A stretch of DNA of 64,000 nt from assembly GCA_023614405.1 (NCBI GenBank), contig CM042685.1:234277661-234341660 (forward strand), given 5' to 3'. Shown here piece by piece: positions 10,964 through 22,304 of this stretch. Numbering within the stretch: position 1 is the first letter of the stretch; each line of letters starts with the position of its first letter. Both the position numbers and the translations under genes were made by a program. The notes under the pieces were generated by a model that had not been told where the DNA came from, made no database searches, and saw only the letters and a program-made list of their open reading frames with translations. Origin of the DNA: Avena insularis (taxonomy: Eukaryota > Streptophyta > Magnoliopsida > Poales > Poaceae).

Positions 10964-11726
10964 AGACCTTCGCTTTTCCCCACGCGAAAACTGAGCTCAG
11001 TAAACATGTCCATAGGTTTATGGAGTGAAGTGTCGATAAAATAATACGGACAAGAAGCATCACACTTACCATTACACAACTCATAGAAGAAAGCAACTCA
11101 CCATTATATAACTTATCTTGCAACAAGTATAGGAGTCACAATAGAGATGCATAAAGATAAATCATAATTGGAATTGGCAAACTTTATTCTTGGTCAGAGA
11201 ACACCTGGCAAACAATTTCACAAAAAGCTTTTTGTAGAAGTCTTCAAAACAGGAGCACTCTTTGTTCAAAAAGGTTTTTCACAATGAAGGCTATCAAAGT
11301 AATACTCAATAGATAAGAGTTTTGTGCAAACAAGGAAGATAAATAACATGATTGAATAAATCATCATATGAATGCTTGCAACACAACAACTCAAATGCTT
11401 GCTGGAGATAGATAGGAAGTAGGTTTACTGACTCAACTTGGAAGTAGAAGAAAGGTCCCTTCATAGAGGGAAGCAGAGATTTCAAGTCATAAAGAGCTTC
11501 CAAAAGATTATGGTACTTACTAGCTTTGAGCCCTCATTGCCCCTATCATAGGCATCTTGAGATGATTAAGGTTAAAGTGAACAAGGATGGAGTATATGCT
11601 TGATGAAATATAAGTTGGCAATCTCATGTCCCTTGAATATGAGGGCCACACCTCATGCTACTCAACTTTAGTTACCGGTAAGTTCTTGTCATTGTAAGTA
11701 CATGCGTATCATAGAGAACCGCCAAC
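10964..11726 (-). mobile_element. E1 3' non-coding interior
   Basis: This is about 760 bp without supported coding frames, colinear with 40694-41472 of E2. It ends abruptly at GAGAACCGCCAAC, where E2 continues with its own sequence and E1 switches to a Tat-type fragment. Confidence 0.75.
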
Positions 11727-11734
11727 AAGCATCT

Positions 11735-12043
11735 AGTCGGAAATATTTCAGTTTTCAACTAGAAGCTTGGGGGCTACAGTATAAAAGTTTTAACTCAGTT
11801 ATATGCTTAGTATTTCTTTAAGCAACTAGTCGGAACTAATTCAGTTTTCAACTAGAGGCTTGGGGGCTACAGTATTGAAATTTACAAACACTGCGTATGC
11901 TACTCTAAAAGTATCTAGTTGGAATAATTCATTCAAACTAAATACTTGGGGGCTACAGTGAGAAGTTTTCTAGCTTAGTCACTCTTAGAGTATTCAGATG
12001 CAAAGACCTATGGTTTTCCATCTAAATCCTCGGGGGCTATAGT
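11735..12043 (+). repeat. Tandem hairpin + polypurine modules, four degenerate copies
   Basis: Polypurine-like motifs CTTGGGGGCTACAGT occur at 11766-11780, 11859-11873 and 11945-11959, with a weaker form at 12029-12043. In the first three each is preceded by a potential stem built from CTAGT...ACTAG-type arms, for example CTAGTCGGAAA with TTTTCAACTAG. The spacing is about 70-93 bp. The true polypurine tract beside the LTR (CCAGGGGCTAC, ending 14714) resembles the motif. Such arrays in the 3' UTR are a known habit of Tat/Ogre elements. Confidence 0.75.
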
Positions 12044-14107
12044 GGGATACTACTTATGAAATGCAAAAGGCAAGCAAAGCGTACAAGTTCGATGATCTTG
12101 AGATTGGTGGCGCTCTCGGCAAATATCTTGCTAAAGGAAAGGCTATTTCCTCGCAGGATATCAGCTTGCCTGAAGAGCTCCTCAAGACCGCAGGTTGGAG
12201 ATGTCGGGGCTGCACCAGGAGCTAGAGTAGAGCTATTCGGCGTGAGCGCCGGGTAGACTATCTTTGGAAATTCTGTGGATGTCCTGGGTGCAGAGGCGCC
12301 ACCTTCGACAGACGTTCCACCTACCATCATCACCTTACCACTACCGATGGCATCCTTAGCCGGAGCTTCAGCCATTTTGGTAGCAGTGCTTTCTTGTGTC
12401 TCCTGTTCGCCGACAACGACGAGCTCCGCGGAGACAGCTGGGTCCACTTCCATGGCGGAAGGTCCAGATGCATCCTTATCTTGAGAGCTCATCGGTGCAG
12501 CAGCAGGCTGGACGCTGGGAGTGGTAGGGTGATGGCGGGAGATGCTTGGTGCGACACATCTCGACGCAACATACCTTTAATGTTTTTAGAAGCCCCTGAT
12601 GTTTTGGAGGTCTTCTTCAAACTTAAACCAGCCTTCTTCCTGAAACGTGCAAAAGTATAAGTACAGGAACAAGATAAGCAATGGACAATGTCAGAGGAAA
12701 AAGAGGCTTACACAACAGTGGGTGCTTTGGTAAAAGGGATCCCGGTAATCTTTCTTTTTTCCGCCTCCAGGGCGGCAGTGGACTTCTTGGAGGCTCCACC
12801 CTCCACCCTCCGTCTTCTTCTTCTTGCCTCCATCGACAGCGTCAGAGGTGGAGCTCTTCCGCTTACGCGCCAGCGGGACATCTTCATCGGACACGACGGT
12901 GGCTTCCTTCATCTTGGGGTCATAGATTTGGATAGCCATGCTATCCTCCTCTAGAATTTTGAGTTGTTAAGTGAAAACCCAAAGTGTTAGATGAGATAAG
13001 AAAGGCTAGACGAAAGAATTGGAGAATATGCCATACACGGAAAATAAAAAGGTACCTCTGGGCACTTGCCCTCCTCGAACATGTCGTAGGTGATGGTGAA
13101 GCCACGCTTCCTGTCCTTCGCCTTGATGATGTCCTTGAGGCGGAGCTTGACAGAGTCACTCGAGAAATTGTCCTCGGAGATGCGGAGGCTATCCTTCCTC
13201 TCCTTGGTGTACTCATGCATCAGCTTCGAGCGGTGCTGCAGAGGATGGATCCGCCTGACGAACCAGCACATGGCCAGGTCCAGTCCGGTTAGACCTGCCT
13301 CTACGAACCACTCAATCCGCCTTATAGCGCGGGAAGCATCATTGTCGGAGGGAAGGGTGTCCTGGCATCTCCATGTCGGGGCTTCGGCGGTGGCTCCATC
13401 GACGAAGTCCGGATACATTTATTCTCGGCCGACCAGAGGGATATCTGGGCCATAGAAGTACGTCTGTTGCCATATCTTACAAGATTCGTGGCCGACGATG
13501 TCGGGGAACCGCCAACCAGGACGGATCTTAAAACTAATTGTTCCGCAATTCCTGAGATCGTCCTTGCTCGCTCCGTCTTCCCTCTTGACGGTAAAGAAAT
13601 AGATGAACAAGTCTAACCTAGGCTTAATCCCTAGGTAACCCTCGCAAAGCACCACGTAGTTGCTAAGCGCGAGGATGCTATTGGGGGAAAGGTTCTGAGG
13701 TTGAACCCGATAATGTTTAAGGACAGGAAGGAAGAAGTCGGAGATGGGCAAGGAGACGTCGCGTACCAATTGTGCTTTGAAGTACACCTTCTCTCCGGTT
13801 TCAGGAGAAGGGGTGACCTCGCTGGCCGGCACCGCCCGCCAGACAAGCCCCTCCATTGCGGGGAGGTAGCCTTTGACGAGCAGCTCTTTGATGTCATTGT
13901 TGGTGATGTCAGAGCCACGCCACTCCCCCTTATGGGAGTCGCCTTATTCCTCCAGTGGCTCCAGCACCGCTGGGATATGGTCGTCGCCGGTGGATTCAAC
14001 CACCGCGGACCATGGTACCACCACCCCCTCTGGTGGCACGTGAACGGTGCTTGCCGGCTTGGTCGCAGCGTTGCTAGCCGCCGCAATGGAAGAGGTAGAG
14101 CTGGTAC
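12037..14107 (-). pseudogene. Antisense ORF of Tat-type element, 'putative gypsy type transposon' domain
   Basis: Minus-strand pieces read in order: 14107-13944 (Ser/Thr/Pro-rich start), 13856-13419 (VRDVSLPISDFFLPVLKHYR, LSNYVVLCEGYLGIKPRLDL), 13418-12987 (EAGLTGLDLAMCWFVRRIHP), 12939-12691 (Lys-rich) and 12492-12037. The middle resembles the plant PF04195 family, annotated as putative gypsy-type transposon. It lies antisense between pol and the 3' LTR in Tat-lineage Gypsy elements. A stop at about 13419 and frame changes break it, though some gaps could be introns (a donor-like GTACC follows EEGKCPEVP). No enzymatic activity is established for the family. Confidence 0.7.
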
Positions 14108-14714
14108 TGGACATTGGGGTGAGAGGGGAGGTGACTGAAAGATTGGGGAGATTAGGGTTTTTCGCGTATGCACGGAGGGATCGAGGAGATGCTCGCAGGA
14201 GGAAGACGAGGACGCAGGGGGAGAATGAGGTGAAGAGATGAAAATCTATCACGGTTAAAATTTATAGCCCCAGCGTCAAAATTCATGCAAAGTGATCGAA
14301 TGGTCGACGCGTGGACGATGTGTGCGGGTGCGTGCGTGGAAATTTCGCCACGTTCCCAACCGCCGCCGCCAACGGTTCATATCCTTCGCGCGGGAAAAAT
14401 GGGCATCATTGTGTTCTCTGCATGTGTGATTTACGAGGCGCCGCTGACCTATGTCTACGTTGTTCTAGCTGACACGAGCAGGTGAACCATCACATCGGAA
14501 TATTCCAGCATGGATGGATCCAGTCCGGCTACGAGAAGAGTACGATGGAAGATTCAGCAGTTCTTCGACTTACAAATTGAAGACGGAGAAGCCTTGAAGG
14601 GTTCTTGGGAGGACTACAAGATATTGCTTGACGATTTGCCGACATCCATCTAGACAGAGCATTCAACCTGAAGAGGCAAGACGACGCAAGATCTTGGAGT
14701 TCTCCAGGGGCTAC

Positions 14715-14740
14715 TGTTGGGGATATGATATATGGGTATC
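14715..14740 (+). repeat. Tat-type 3' LTR, left part
   Basis: The LTR starts TGTTGGGGATATGATATATG directly after the polypurine tract. After 26 bp it is interrupted by a solo LTR; the five bases GTATC (14736-14740) are repeated at 16522-16526. Confidence 0.75.
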
Positions 14741-16521
14741 TATAGGGGTTCGTAGCATGGAAAACAAAAAATTTCTACCGCATGCACAGAAACAAGCCAA
14801 GATCTATCTACTAGATTGTAGCAACGAGTTGATAGAAGCACTCACCCTCGAAGATTCCAAAGCGGTTAACGAGAGCAGATTCTCGTGGGTGATGTAGTCG
14901 TACACTTGCCGATCTCAAGATCACGTGAGCGATCCTTCAAGGCTGCGTTAAAGCAGCACTTCCACAGTCGGTCACACGTTCGGTACTCGATGAAGACCTT
15001 CCTCTCCCTTGTTCCAGCAGGCAGCGGAGGTTGTAGCACTCTCCTCGTGATTCTGGCAGCATGACGGCGTAGTGTCGGAAGTAGAGGGAAGATCCCGCAG
15101 GGCTTCGCCTAAGCCGGAGCGAGTATGGTGGAGTAAGAGAGAGCCTTGGTGATCTACGGATTAGAGGCACCAAGGGGAGGTGGTGTGGCCGGCGGCTAGG
15201 GCTTGGAGAAGCCCAATTCGGCGACTTGGAGGAGGCCCTAGCGGCGGCGGCAGCACTTGGAGGTGGTGGCGCCTAGGATCTAGGGTTTGGGTGTGAGAGG
15301 TAGGGGTGCGCCCTACCCCTCCTTATATAGGTGGGGAGAGGCGGTTTGGGAGGAGGGAGTCCTCCTCCAACTCCTCCTCCTTGGCCGGTGGGTGGAGGGA
15401 GTGGGATTCCTACCCTATGTAGGTTTCCTACTCTCCCTCCACCAAGCAATGTTCGGATTTGACTTTTTCAAATTGGCGTTTGACTTTCAAACTTGAATTT
15501 GATTTCTCTCTTCATATTGCCTAGCCAAGTGACCTAGTACATGATGCAACCATTCCACATTGTCATGACACATAAATGTACCCTTCCCCTTCCGGAGTGC
15601 CGGACCTTCCAGACCCTTCTAGAACATTCCCGATGAAAACACTGAAATCATTTCCGAACTCCGAAACAGGACTTTCCTTATATGAATCTTATTCTCCAGA
15701 CCATTCCGGATCTCCTCGTTATATCCCGGATCCCATCCGAAACTCCGAACAACATTCGGTCTCTTACTCATCATTCCATAACTACACAACAACATCGAAT
15801 CCTTAAGTGTGTCTCCCTACGGTTCGTGAATTATGCGGACATGACCGAGACACTTCTCCAATCAATAACCAATAGAGGAATCTGGAAATTCATATGGCTC
15901 CCACATATTTCTACGATTACTTTGCGGTCGAATGAATCATTTACATACGATACCAATTTCCCTTTGTCTCACGATAGTTTACTTATCCGAGGTTTTGATC
16001 ATCGGCATCTCTGCATACCTAGTTCAACCTCGTTACTGATAAGTACTCTTTTCTCGTTCCCGTGATATGTGATCCCTTGTGAGCCAGTCACATGCTTGCA
16101 AGCTAATTGGATGACATTCCACCGAGAGGGCCCAGAGTATATCTATCCGTCATATGGATGGACAAATCCCACTCTTGATCCATGTGCCTCAACCCATACT
16201 TTCCGATCATACCATTGAAATGACTTGATCTTTATGCTACGCTTATCTATAGGAGTATGTCCATCATACCATTCTCCTAATGATATGATCTTGTTATTAA
16301 CAACATCTCAATGTTCATGATCGATAAACCACGATCATCTATTAATCAACAAGCTAGTATTATAAAGAGGCTTTACCAGGGACTCTAATTTAGTTTAAAA
16401 ATCACACAAGTATTAATGTTTCCGGTTAATACTATTATAGCATGAATGTAAAAATTTATCAGAAACACAAAGATATAATAATAACTGCTTTTATTATTGC
16501 CTCTAGGGCATATCTCCAACA
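14741..16521 (-). repeat. Solo Angela-type LTR
   Basis: A 1781-bp LTR on the minus strand. The right end is GGCATATCTCCAACA and the left end TATAGGGGTTCGTAGCATGG (the usual TGTAGGGG with one change). It is flanked by the perfect duplication GTATC. It has no PBS, polypurine tract or interior, so it is a product of recombination between two LTRs. The body is colinear with the LTRs of element G. A minus-strand TATA box (CCTTATATAGG on the top strand) lies near 15320. Confidence 0.92.
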
Positions 16522-17037
16522 GTATCCTCATAGCATGTCTCCTATCCGGATAACCCGGGTGGCCCACAGTTAGTAGCATGGCCCATGGCCTGCTGGGTGG
16601 CCCAGTTAGATGGATCCAGAAGGGAGGCCCATGCCGGATAAAGGAAGGCTATGAAGGATTCACCGACGTACCTAGAGCCTTGGAGTGCAAGACACGTTAG
16701 ACCAGTTGTATACCGTGTAGGACTCTATAACCTGTCCGGCAAGGACTTTACCTGTAACCCTAGGACCTGGCGACTATATAAGTCGGGCCTATGGGAGCCT
16801 TTAGGGCACAAGTAATATTGGTCAACTCATACCCTCGCACAACGAACCAATCCCTGTAACCCGACGTATTGCCATTATAGTGATTTATAGCACGAGTAGG
16901 ATTCCGCCACCGTCGTGGGATCTGAACCTAGGTAAGCTATGTTACCTCGTACCCGTCAACCGTCTTCCTTACCCCACGTCTCTAAACACGCACTGTGAGG
17001 ACCCCTCCATGGCATACTCGTCGGCAATACCACGACA
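16522..17037 (+). repeat. Tat-type 3' LTR, right part
   Basis: This continues the LTR begun at 14715; without the solo LTR and one GTATC the LTR is 537 bp. TATATAAG at 16775-16782 is the probable promoter. The end ACCACGACA joins E1 sequence (CCAGGCGTTTCTC) at 17038-17041. Frame 16880-17134 crosses this border and is not a gene. Confidence 0.75.
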
Positions 17038-18204
17038 GCCCAGGCGTTTCTCTAACACAAACTACATACTCCATGGAATTACAAGCTCTCTCTTTTATTT
17101 CACACCGGTGACATCCACAGACAAAAGAGCATGATATCAACTGTGTACAAAGTACAAGTGTAATGTTGAAAATGTTCCCCATGACAACATGTTTCTGCTA
17201 ATTCCAAAGTATAGATGCAAGCATATACAACTTCGATGACACAATGGTTCAAGTCTATTAGGGGCAAGAAAATAAGGTGTGCCATCAAGTTCGTGAGAGC
17301 TTTACTAACTAGTTTTCACATAACAAAATACTTTTTTAATTCGAAAGATAGATGAAGCTTGAGAATTTACTAGGAATAGCAATAATGCTAATAGATAGAT
17401 ATGGTGCACACAAATGGCACATGTTTGGTTCAAAGGGATTGGAAGCATGAGAAGTATGCCTTCTCAAAACAGGTTTTTGGCTAGCAAGGCTAGGTAGCAA
17501 GCAGGAGAGTTGAAAGAAACAAGCAAACATACAAGTAATAAAGCCAAACATGCAATCTTCCTTGAATACACAAAAGATCTTAAATAAAGAATACTAAGCT
17601 TGTGAGCCAATCAAGAAAGAAAATAAATAATACAAAATACCTGTAAGCTTTTTTATTTTCCTTTCAATCCTCAAAAAGTGTTTCTACTGACCAGAGCTCG
17701 TTTTGCTACTGAAAACCCATCAAAACAAAGGCTTATGTAAGAGGCAAATGCAAATGATGGCGGAAATCTGTCAAAACAGACCAGCAGGTAAAGATTGATT
17801 TTTTCGAAAACCTTTTGTTGCTCAAATCAAAAAGTGCAAAACTAATGAAAGTTGGGTAACAACTTGGAGAACAAGCACAGAAAAATACAGATCCATACGA
17901 CGTACTGAGCTCCCTCACAAATTTTTACAATACAGCACAAAAATCGGTCCTAGGACAGCCACTTTTCACAACTCCTCTACTTCTCAAAAGTAGTTGAACT
18001 TGACCCAAAAACCAAAACAAAAAGGATAAGGAGCGGTTATTACTGAAGTAATAACTTCCAAGACTTGACAAAAATATTTGGTTATCTCCCAAGAAGTACT
18101 TTTCTTTAATGCCTTTAAGTTAGGCTTGAAAATTTCAAAGATGCTCACATAGGAGATAAATATTTGAAGTGAAAGAGAGCATCAAGAAGCAAATAACCAA
18201 CACA
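17038..18204 (-). mobile_element. E1 non-coding interior, with deletion
   Basis: AT-rich sequence colinear with 41690-42345 and then 43725-44280 of E2. Near 17716 E1 passes directly from one to the other, losing about 1.4 kb that in E2 carries a small second ORF. No coding frame is supported here. Confidence 0.7.
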
Positions 18205-20064
18205 TTAGAGTCTAACCCACTTCCTATGCATGGGAGTATCATGAGAAAATGAATTGTTGAAACAAAAAGCCACTAGCATAGGAAGGCAAAATAAATTCAA
18301 AGCTTTCAACATAAAATGGGGAAACTTAACATTATTAAGATGCATAAAACCATGTTTCCCTCTCTCATAATAACTTTCAGTAGCACTTTGAATACATTTG
18401 ACAATATAACTGTCATTGGCAACAACTTTATCATCGGAATGAGCATACTTATAGTCATCAAAAAGAGGTCTAAGGTCATAAACAGGATCAATAGAAGCAA
18501 GTTGTTCCATCCTGAAATCTTTATTAGGCAAGCTATTTTCGCAAGGAGCTTTAGTAAATTTGGAAAAGTTAAACTCATAAGAGTCTTCATCAAAATTAGT
18601 TAAAACTTTCTCCTTTTTACAATCTATAATAGCTCCACAAGTGTTCAAGAAAGGTCTACCAAAAATGATAGGACAAGTTTTGCAAGCTGCTAAATTAAGC
18701 ACTAGAAAATCAGCAGGATACTTAATCTTACCGCAGAGAACCTCCACATCTCTTACAATACCAATGGGGCAAACGGTTTCCTTATTAGCAAGGTGAATAA
18801 CCACATCAGTGTCCTCAAGCTCACAAGGACCAATTTCATGCATAATTTCCCTGTAAAGCTCATAAGGAATAGCACTAGAACTAGCACCAATATCACATAA
18901 ACCATAATAGCAATGATCACCAATTCTAACAGAAAGCACAGGGACACTAGCTTTTCTAGGATGAGAGATAATATTAGAAGCGTCTTCACAGAAGAGAATG
19001 TGCTCATCCTCTTTATTTATAGTGACAGTGTCTTTCACAATAGCTACCACAGGTTCATTATTCATTTGCTCATCAAGCTCCATGGTTTTCTTAGTATCTT
19101 TGCTATTGGCACTAATCATCATAGAATACTCCTTTACCTTAGCTGGGAAAGGTATTTTCTCAACATAAGGTTTAGGAAAAATATGATCAATAGTACAAAC
19201 TTTAGTGCTTCTAACAGGAACATTACTAACAACATCTTTATAAGGTGCATGGTACCGATTCCACTTCTTCTTGGGAATTTCTATGTAGGAGGCAAAGGAC
19301 TTAAAACAATTGGCAATACTTAGGGAATCAAGACCAAACTCATTGCTAATATCACGGAAGTTATCAGTTCCCATAAAAGATTTAATGCATTCATAATCAT
19401 AGTTTATACCTGACTTTCTTCCTTTGCCATTCTCCCAAGCTTCAGTGTTTTCTTGAATACGGTCTAGGAGATCCCATTTAGCTTCTTCCTTCATACGTGT
19501 GAATGATCCAGCACAAGAAGCATATAGTAAATCTTTATCATGAAGAGAAAGCCTAGCATAAAAGTTATTGGTAATAATATTGTTAGGGAGTTCATGAATA
19601 GGACATTCAAGCATTAGTAACTTCAATCTCCCCCAATCTTGAGTTGCACTCTCTCCATCACGAGGCCAAAAGTTATATATCAGATTTCTAACCTTATGAA
19701 TTTCACTGGGAGGATAGAATTTAGAATAAAAGAGAGATGCAATTTCCTCCCATTCCATGGATTTCCCATTCTTCAACAACTTATACCATTCTTCAGCTCT
19801 CCCTTTCAAGGATATGGAGAGTAACTTCCTCTTCACATGTTCAGTTGTGATACCTGCACACTTAAGCAGCCCGCATAATTCATGGATAAAAAGCAAATGA
19901 TCACCGGGATGGACAGTTCCATCCCCTAAATAATAATTATCCATAACACGATCAACAATACTTGTAGGTATCTTAAAAGGATCTATCTCAACAGGTGGTG
20001 GTTCATCTACTACCCTAACAGTGGTAGTAGTTTTCCCAAACAGAAAACCAAGTGGGTTATCCAT
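18205..20064 (-). CDS. E1 gag-protease polyprotein, intact 619 codons
   Basis: The start MDNPLGFLFGKT lies about 90 bp inside the PBS, which supports this start. Residues about 80-180 form a retrotransposon gag region (ISLKGRAEEWYKLL, FYSKFYPPSEIHKVRNLIYN). Residues about 375-480 are an aspartic protease: catalytic Asp in LCDIGASSSAIP (D391) and the second motif PIIFGRPFLNTCGAIID. I see no zinc knuckle. The frame ends without RT or integrase, so the element needs pol proteins from elsewhere. It would form capsid-like particles and process them in the cytoplasm. The frame is uninterrupted, unlike E2's copy, which has frame changes and three insertions. Confidence 0.9.
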   Translation of the reverse strand: MDNPLGFLFGKTTTTVRVVDEPPPVEIDPFKIPTSIVDRVMDNYYLGDGTVHPGDHLLFIHELCGLLKCAGITTEHVKRKLLSISLKGRAEEWYKLLKNGKSMEWEEIASLFYSKFYPPSEIHKVRNLIYNFWPRDGESATQDWGRLKLLMLECPIHELPNNIITNNFYARLSLHDKDLLYASCAGSFTRMKEEAKWDLLDRIQENTEAWENGKGRKSGINYDYECIKSFMGTDNFRDISNEFGLDSLSIANCFKSFASYIEIPKKKWNRYHAPYKDVVSNVPVRSTKVCTIDHIFPKPYVEKIPFPAKVKEYSMMISANSKDTKKTMELDEQMNNEPVVAIVKDTVTINKEDEHILFCEDASNIISHPRKASVPVLSVRIGDHCYYGLCDIGASSSAIPYELYREIMHEIGPCELEDTDVVIHLANKETVCPIGIVRDVEVLCGKIKYPADFLVLNLAACKTCPIIFGRPFLNTCGAIIDCKKEKVLTNFDEDSYEFNFSKFTKAPCENSLPNKDFRMEQLASIDPVYDLRPLFDDYKYAHSDDKVVANDSYIVKCIQSATESYYERGKHGFMHLNNVKFPHFMLKALNLFCLPMLVAFCFNNSFSHDTPMHRKWVRL

Positions 20065-20151
20065 ATTGTAAACAAATCAACAAACAGAAACAAAAGCAAT
20101 ACTCACAGTAGAATTTTCCCTTACCAGTTCCACTCTTCAATTGCGCTTCAC

Positions 20152-20169
20152 TCCCCGGCAGCGGCGCCA
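20152..20169 (-). other. E1 primer-binding site (tRNA-Asp type)
   Basis: On the minus strand TGGCGCCGCTGCCGGGGA lies about 11 bp inside the 5' LTR. It matches the 3' end of plant tRNA-Asp except for one position, and is the usual primer site of many plant Gypsy elements. Confidence 0.8.
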
Positions 20170-20180
20170 GAAAATAGTCT

Positions 20181-21690
20181 TCATGACCCACAAGTATAGG
20201 GGGTGTATCGCAGTACTTTCGATAAATAGGAGTGTCGATTCTAACGAGGAGTAGAAGGTGTTGACTAGTGGTATGGAGCAGGAACTCTCTGTAAATACTT
20301 AGCAAACGGATTTTTAGTGGTTTTCTAATAAAGCAAAGAAACAAAGTGCAAGTAATAAAGACAAAGAACAACTGCAGCAAGTGTCCCAATCCTTTCTTAG
20401 CAAACGACAAGCCGGTGGAAATACTTATAAGGACCAAACGTTCTCGAGGACACATGGGAATTCTGTCAAGTGCTTTTGCTTCAAATAGTTGAGTACCTTT
20501 ATTTGGTGTTGTAAGTGTTATGTGGGTGAACCTGTGCTAACATACCGACCTTACTTGGACTAATACATACTTGTGATTAAACCCCCTGCAAGCATCCGCA
20601 ACTACAGGAAAGCAATTAAGGTATAAACCTAACCACAGCCTTCAACTCTGAGATCCTACACTCCCTTGTGCAAAGGTGTCCTAACGGGGGGTCAGGTTTC
20701 TGTCACTCCGGCAACCCCACAATTAGTATTCAAATACACAATGCATTCCCCTAGGCCCATAAATGGTGAAGTATCATGTAGTTGACGTTCACATGACACC
20801 ACTAGAAGAATAGCACCACAACTTAAATACTAAACCACTGAATAATGACTCAACACAAATCCACTACTAACAACATGACTTCTCTCACGTCCTCAAGAAC
20901 TAAACAAACTACTCACAAGACATCATATGGATCAAGATTAAAGATGATATGGTAATGGATAACAATATGAACATAAACAATAATCCAATGGTTCCACTCA
21001 CAAGCATCAACTACAATAGTAATCAACACCGGGAAAGTTTCCCCTAAGAATTATGCAAGTATTCAACACGATTGTTACAGCGGTATGGAGTGGTGATGAT
21101 GGTGCTGGTGGAGATGATGGTGTGGATGATGATGATGATCCCGATGAAGTCTAGCTTGAAGATGGTGTTGATGGCGACGATCTCCCCTCTCCGGGAAGGG
21201 ATTTCCCTGGCAGAAATCTGTCTGCCGGAGAGCTCTTTCTCTCTCGGTGTTTTCTGCCCCGCAGAGGTGGCGGAAATCTTTCTGTGGTCACTCCCCTAGT
21301 ATTAGGGTTCCATGAGGAATATATAGGCGAGACGGCGGAGTCGGAGGCCGGGCAGGTGGGACACACCTGCCCTAGGCGCGGCCCAGGGGGGACCCGTGGC
21401 TAGGGGGTGTGGGCCCCCTGTGGCCCAGCTATGCCTCCCCTTTTGGCTTCCTTTGTCTTCTGGGAAAATATAATTTTCCAATATTTCTCTGGTATTTTTC
21501 TGATCTTCGCGAAATTGCATCAAAATACCTCCTTTTCCTTCAGAATCTAGACTCCGGCAGTTCATCCTCCAAGAATCATCCTACATGCAAAAATAGATGA
21601 AAATACATAAGCAACACCTCATAATAAGACATATATCAATGAATAGAGGAAAATTATGATATAGAATGGTGATGCAAATTGGACGTATCA
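20181..21690 (-). repeat. E1 5' LTR
   Basis: Matches 9451-10948 across its length. The first bases are degenerate (TCATGACCC rather than TGATGACCC). The frame 20057-20455 spans the gag start and LTR and is an overlap shadow. Confidence 0.88.
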
Positions 21691-21695
21691 AGACC

Positions 21696-22304
21696 CGCGA
21701 GGGAGAGGCCTCGCCACCACCAAACTTGTTTCCCACGAGCATGCGCCACTCCGGTCCCGACTTCGCCATCATCGTCTCATAGAGCAAGCCATCACGGGGT
21801 CTGCAACATCGCAACACAAGTAGAAATGAAGTAGGGTCCACATGACCACGGCCGCGCGGGAGGGAACTACCTCCACCACCGGAGGTGCTAGTCAACCGGA
21901 CGCGGTCGCAGACAAACCAGACCTCCATAGGTCTGGCCGGGCCCAGCGGGCCCGTAAAGCCTACGCGGAGGCATAAGTCCCATGGCGGTCCGCCCCCCCG
22001 ACAAGACTGTAAATTCCACCACCACGCTGCAACGGGACGGCCGAAGACACCACGGAGCCCATCCACCCTACTCGTCAAGATCTGCAGATCAGACAAAACA
22101 AAGCCAGTCGGTCCGCCTAGCCTAGACCCGGGCCCAAATGGGCCCGATCTGGGCCGACATGGCCACACCCGCCCCGAGCTCCGCCTGCCGCTGTTGTGCC
22201 GCACTGCCCCGCCGACCACAGTCGCGTCGCCGCGCCATCCCTCCCCCAGCCGAGGCAGGGCCTCCGCCGCCCCAATCGCCTCGCCGAGATGCAGCGCCAC
22301 CCGA
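21696..22304. other. GC-rich unit, right part
   Basis: Continues 8950-9450 after removal of E1, and is cut at 22304 by the Copia element F. The frames 21581-22336 (-) and 21885-22307 (+) oppose each other. The first crosses the E1 boundary and the second reaches only the F boundary; neither shows a known domain. Origin undecided. Confidence 0.4.

Larger units (their letters stand above)
11727..17037 (+). mobile_element. Tat-lineage Gypsy fragment inside E1 (3' end: antisense ORF, PPT, 3' LTR)
   Basis: The plus-oriented 3' end of a Tat-like element comprises tandem hairpin/PPT modules (11727-12043), an antisense ORF on the minus strand (14107-12037), a polypurine tract (about 14703-14714) and a 3' LTR from 14715 to 17037 split by a solo LTR. 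There is no gag-pol and no 5' LTR. The left edge falls directly on E1 sequence without a target duplication, and 213 bp of E1 (judged from E2) is missing. So the fragment results from truncation or recombination after insertion. Confidence 0.75.
9451..21690 (-). mobile_element. E1: non-autonomous Gypsy element with gag-protease only
   Basis: The element has LTRs at 9451-10948 (3') and 20181-21690 (5'), a 5-bp duplication AGACC on both sides, a tRNA-Asp-type PBS at 20152-20169 and a polypurine tract beside the 3' LTR, so it reads on the minus strand. The interior codes for one gag-protease protein (18205-20064). No RT, RNase H or integrase is found. Compared with E2 (39181-55094), E1 lacks about 1.4 kb near 17716, and about 213 bp near 11727 is replaced by a Tat-type fragment (11727-17037). 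By eye its two LTRs differ at about 16 of the first 290 positions. I do not assign a family name. Confidence 0.9.

Noticed and set aside
20057..20455. 132-codon frame repeated at 53463-53861
   Set aside because: Tempting because two copies exist, but both cover the 5' LTR, PBS and gag start of E1 and E2. The duplication follows from the LTR and the frame crosses the PBS.
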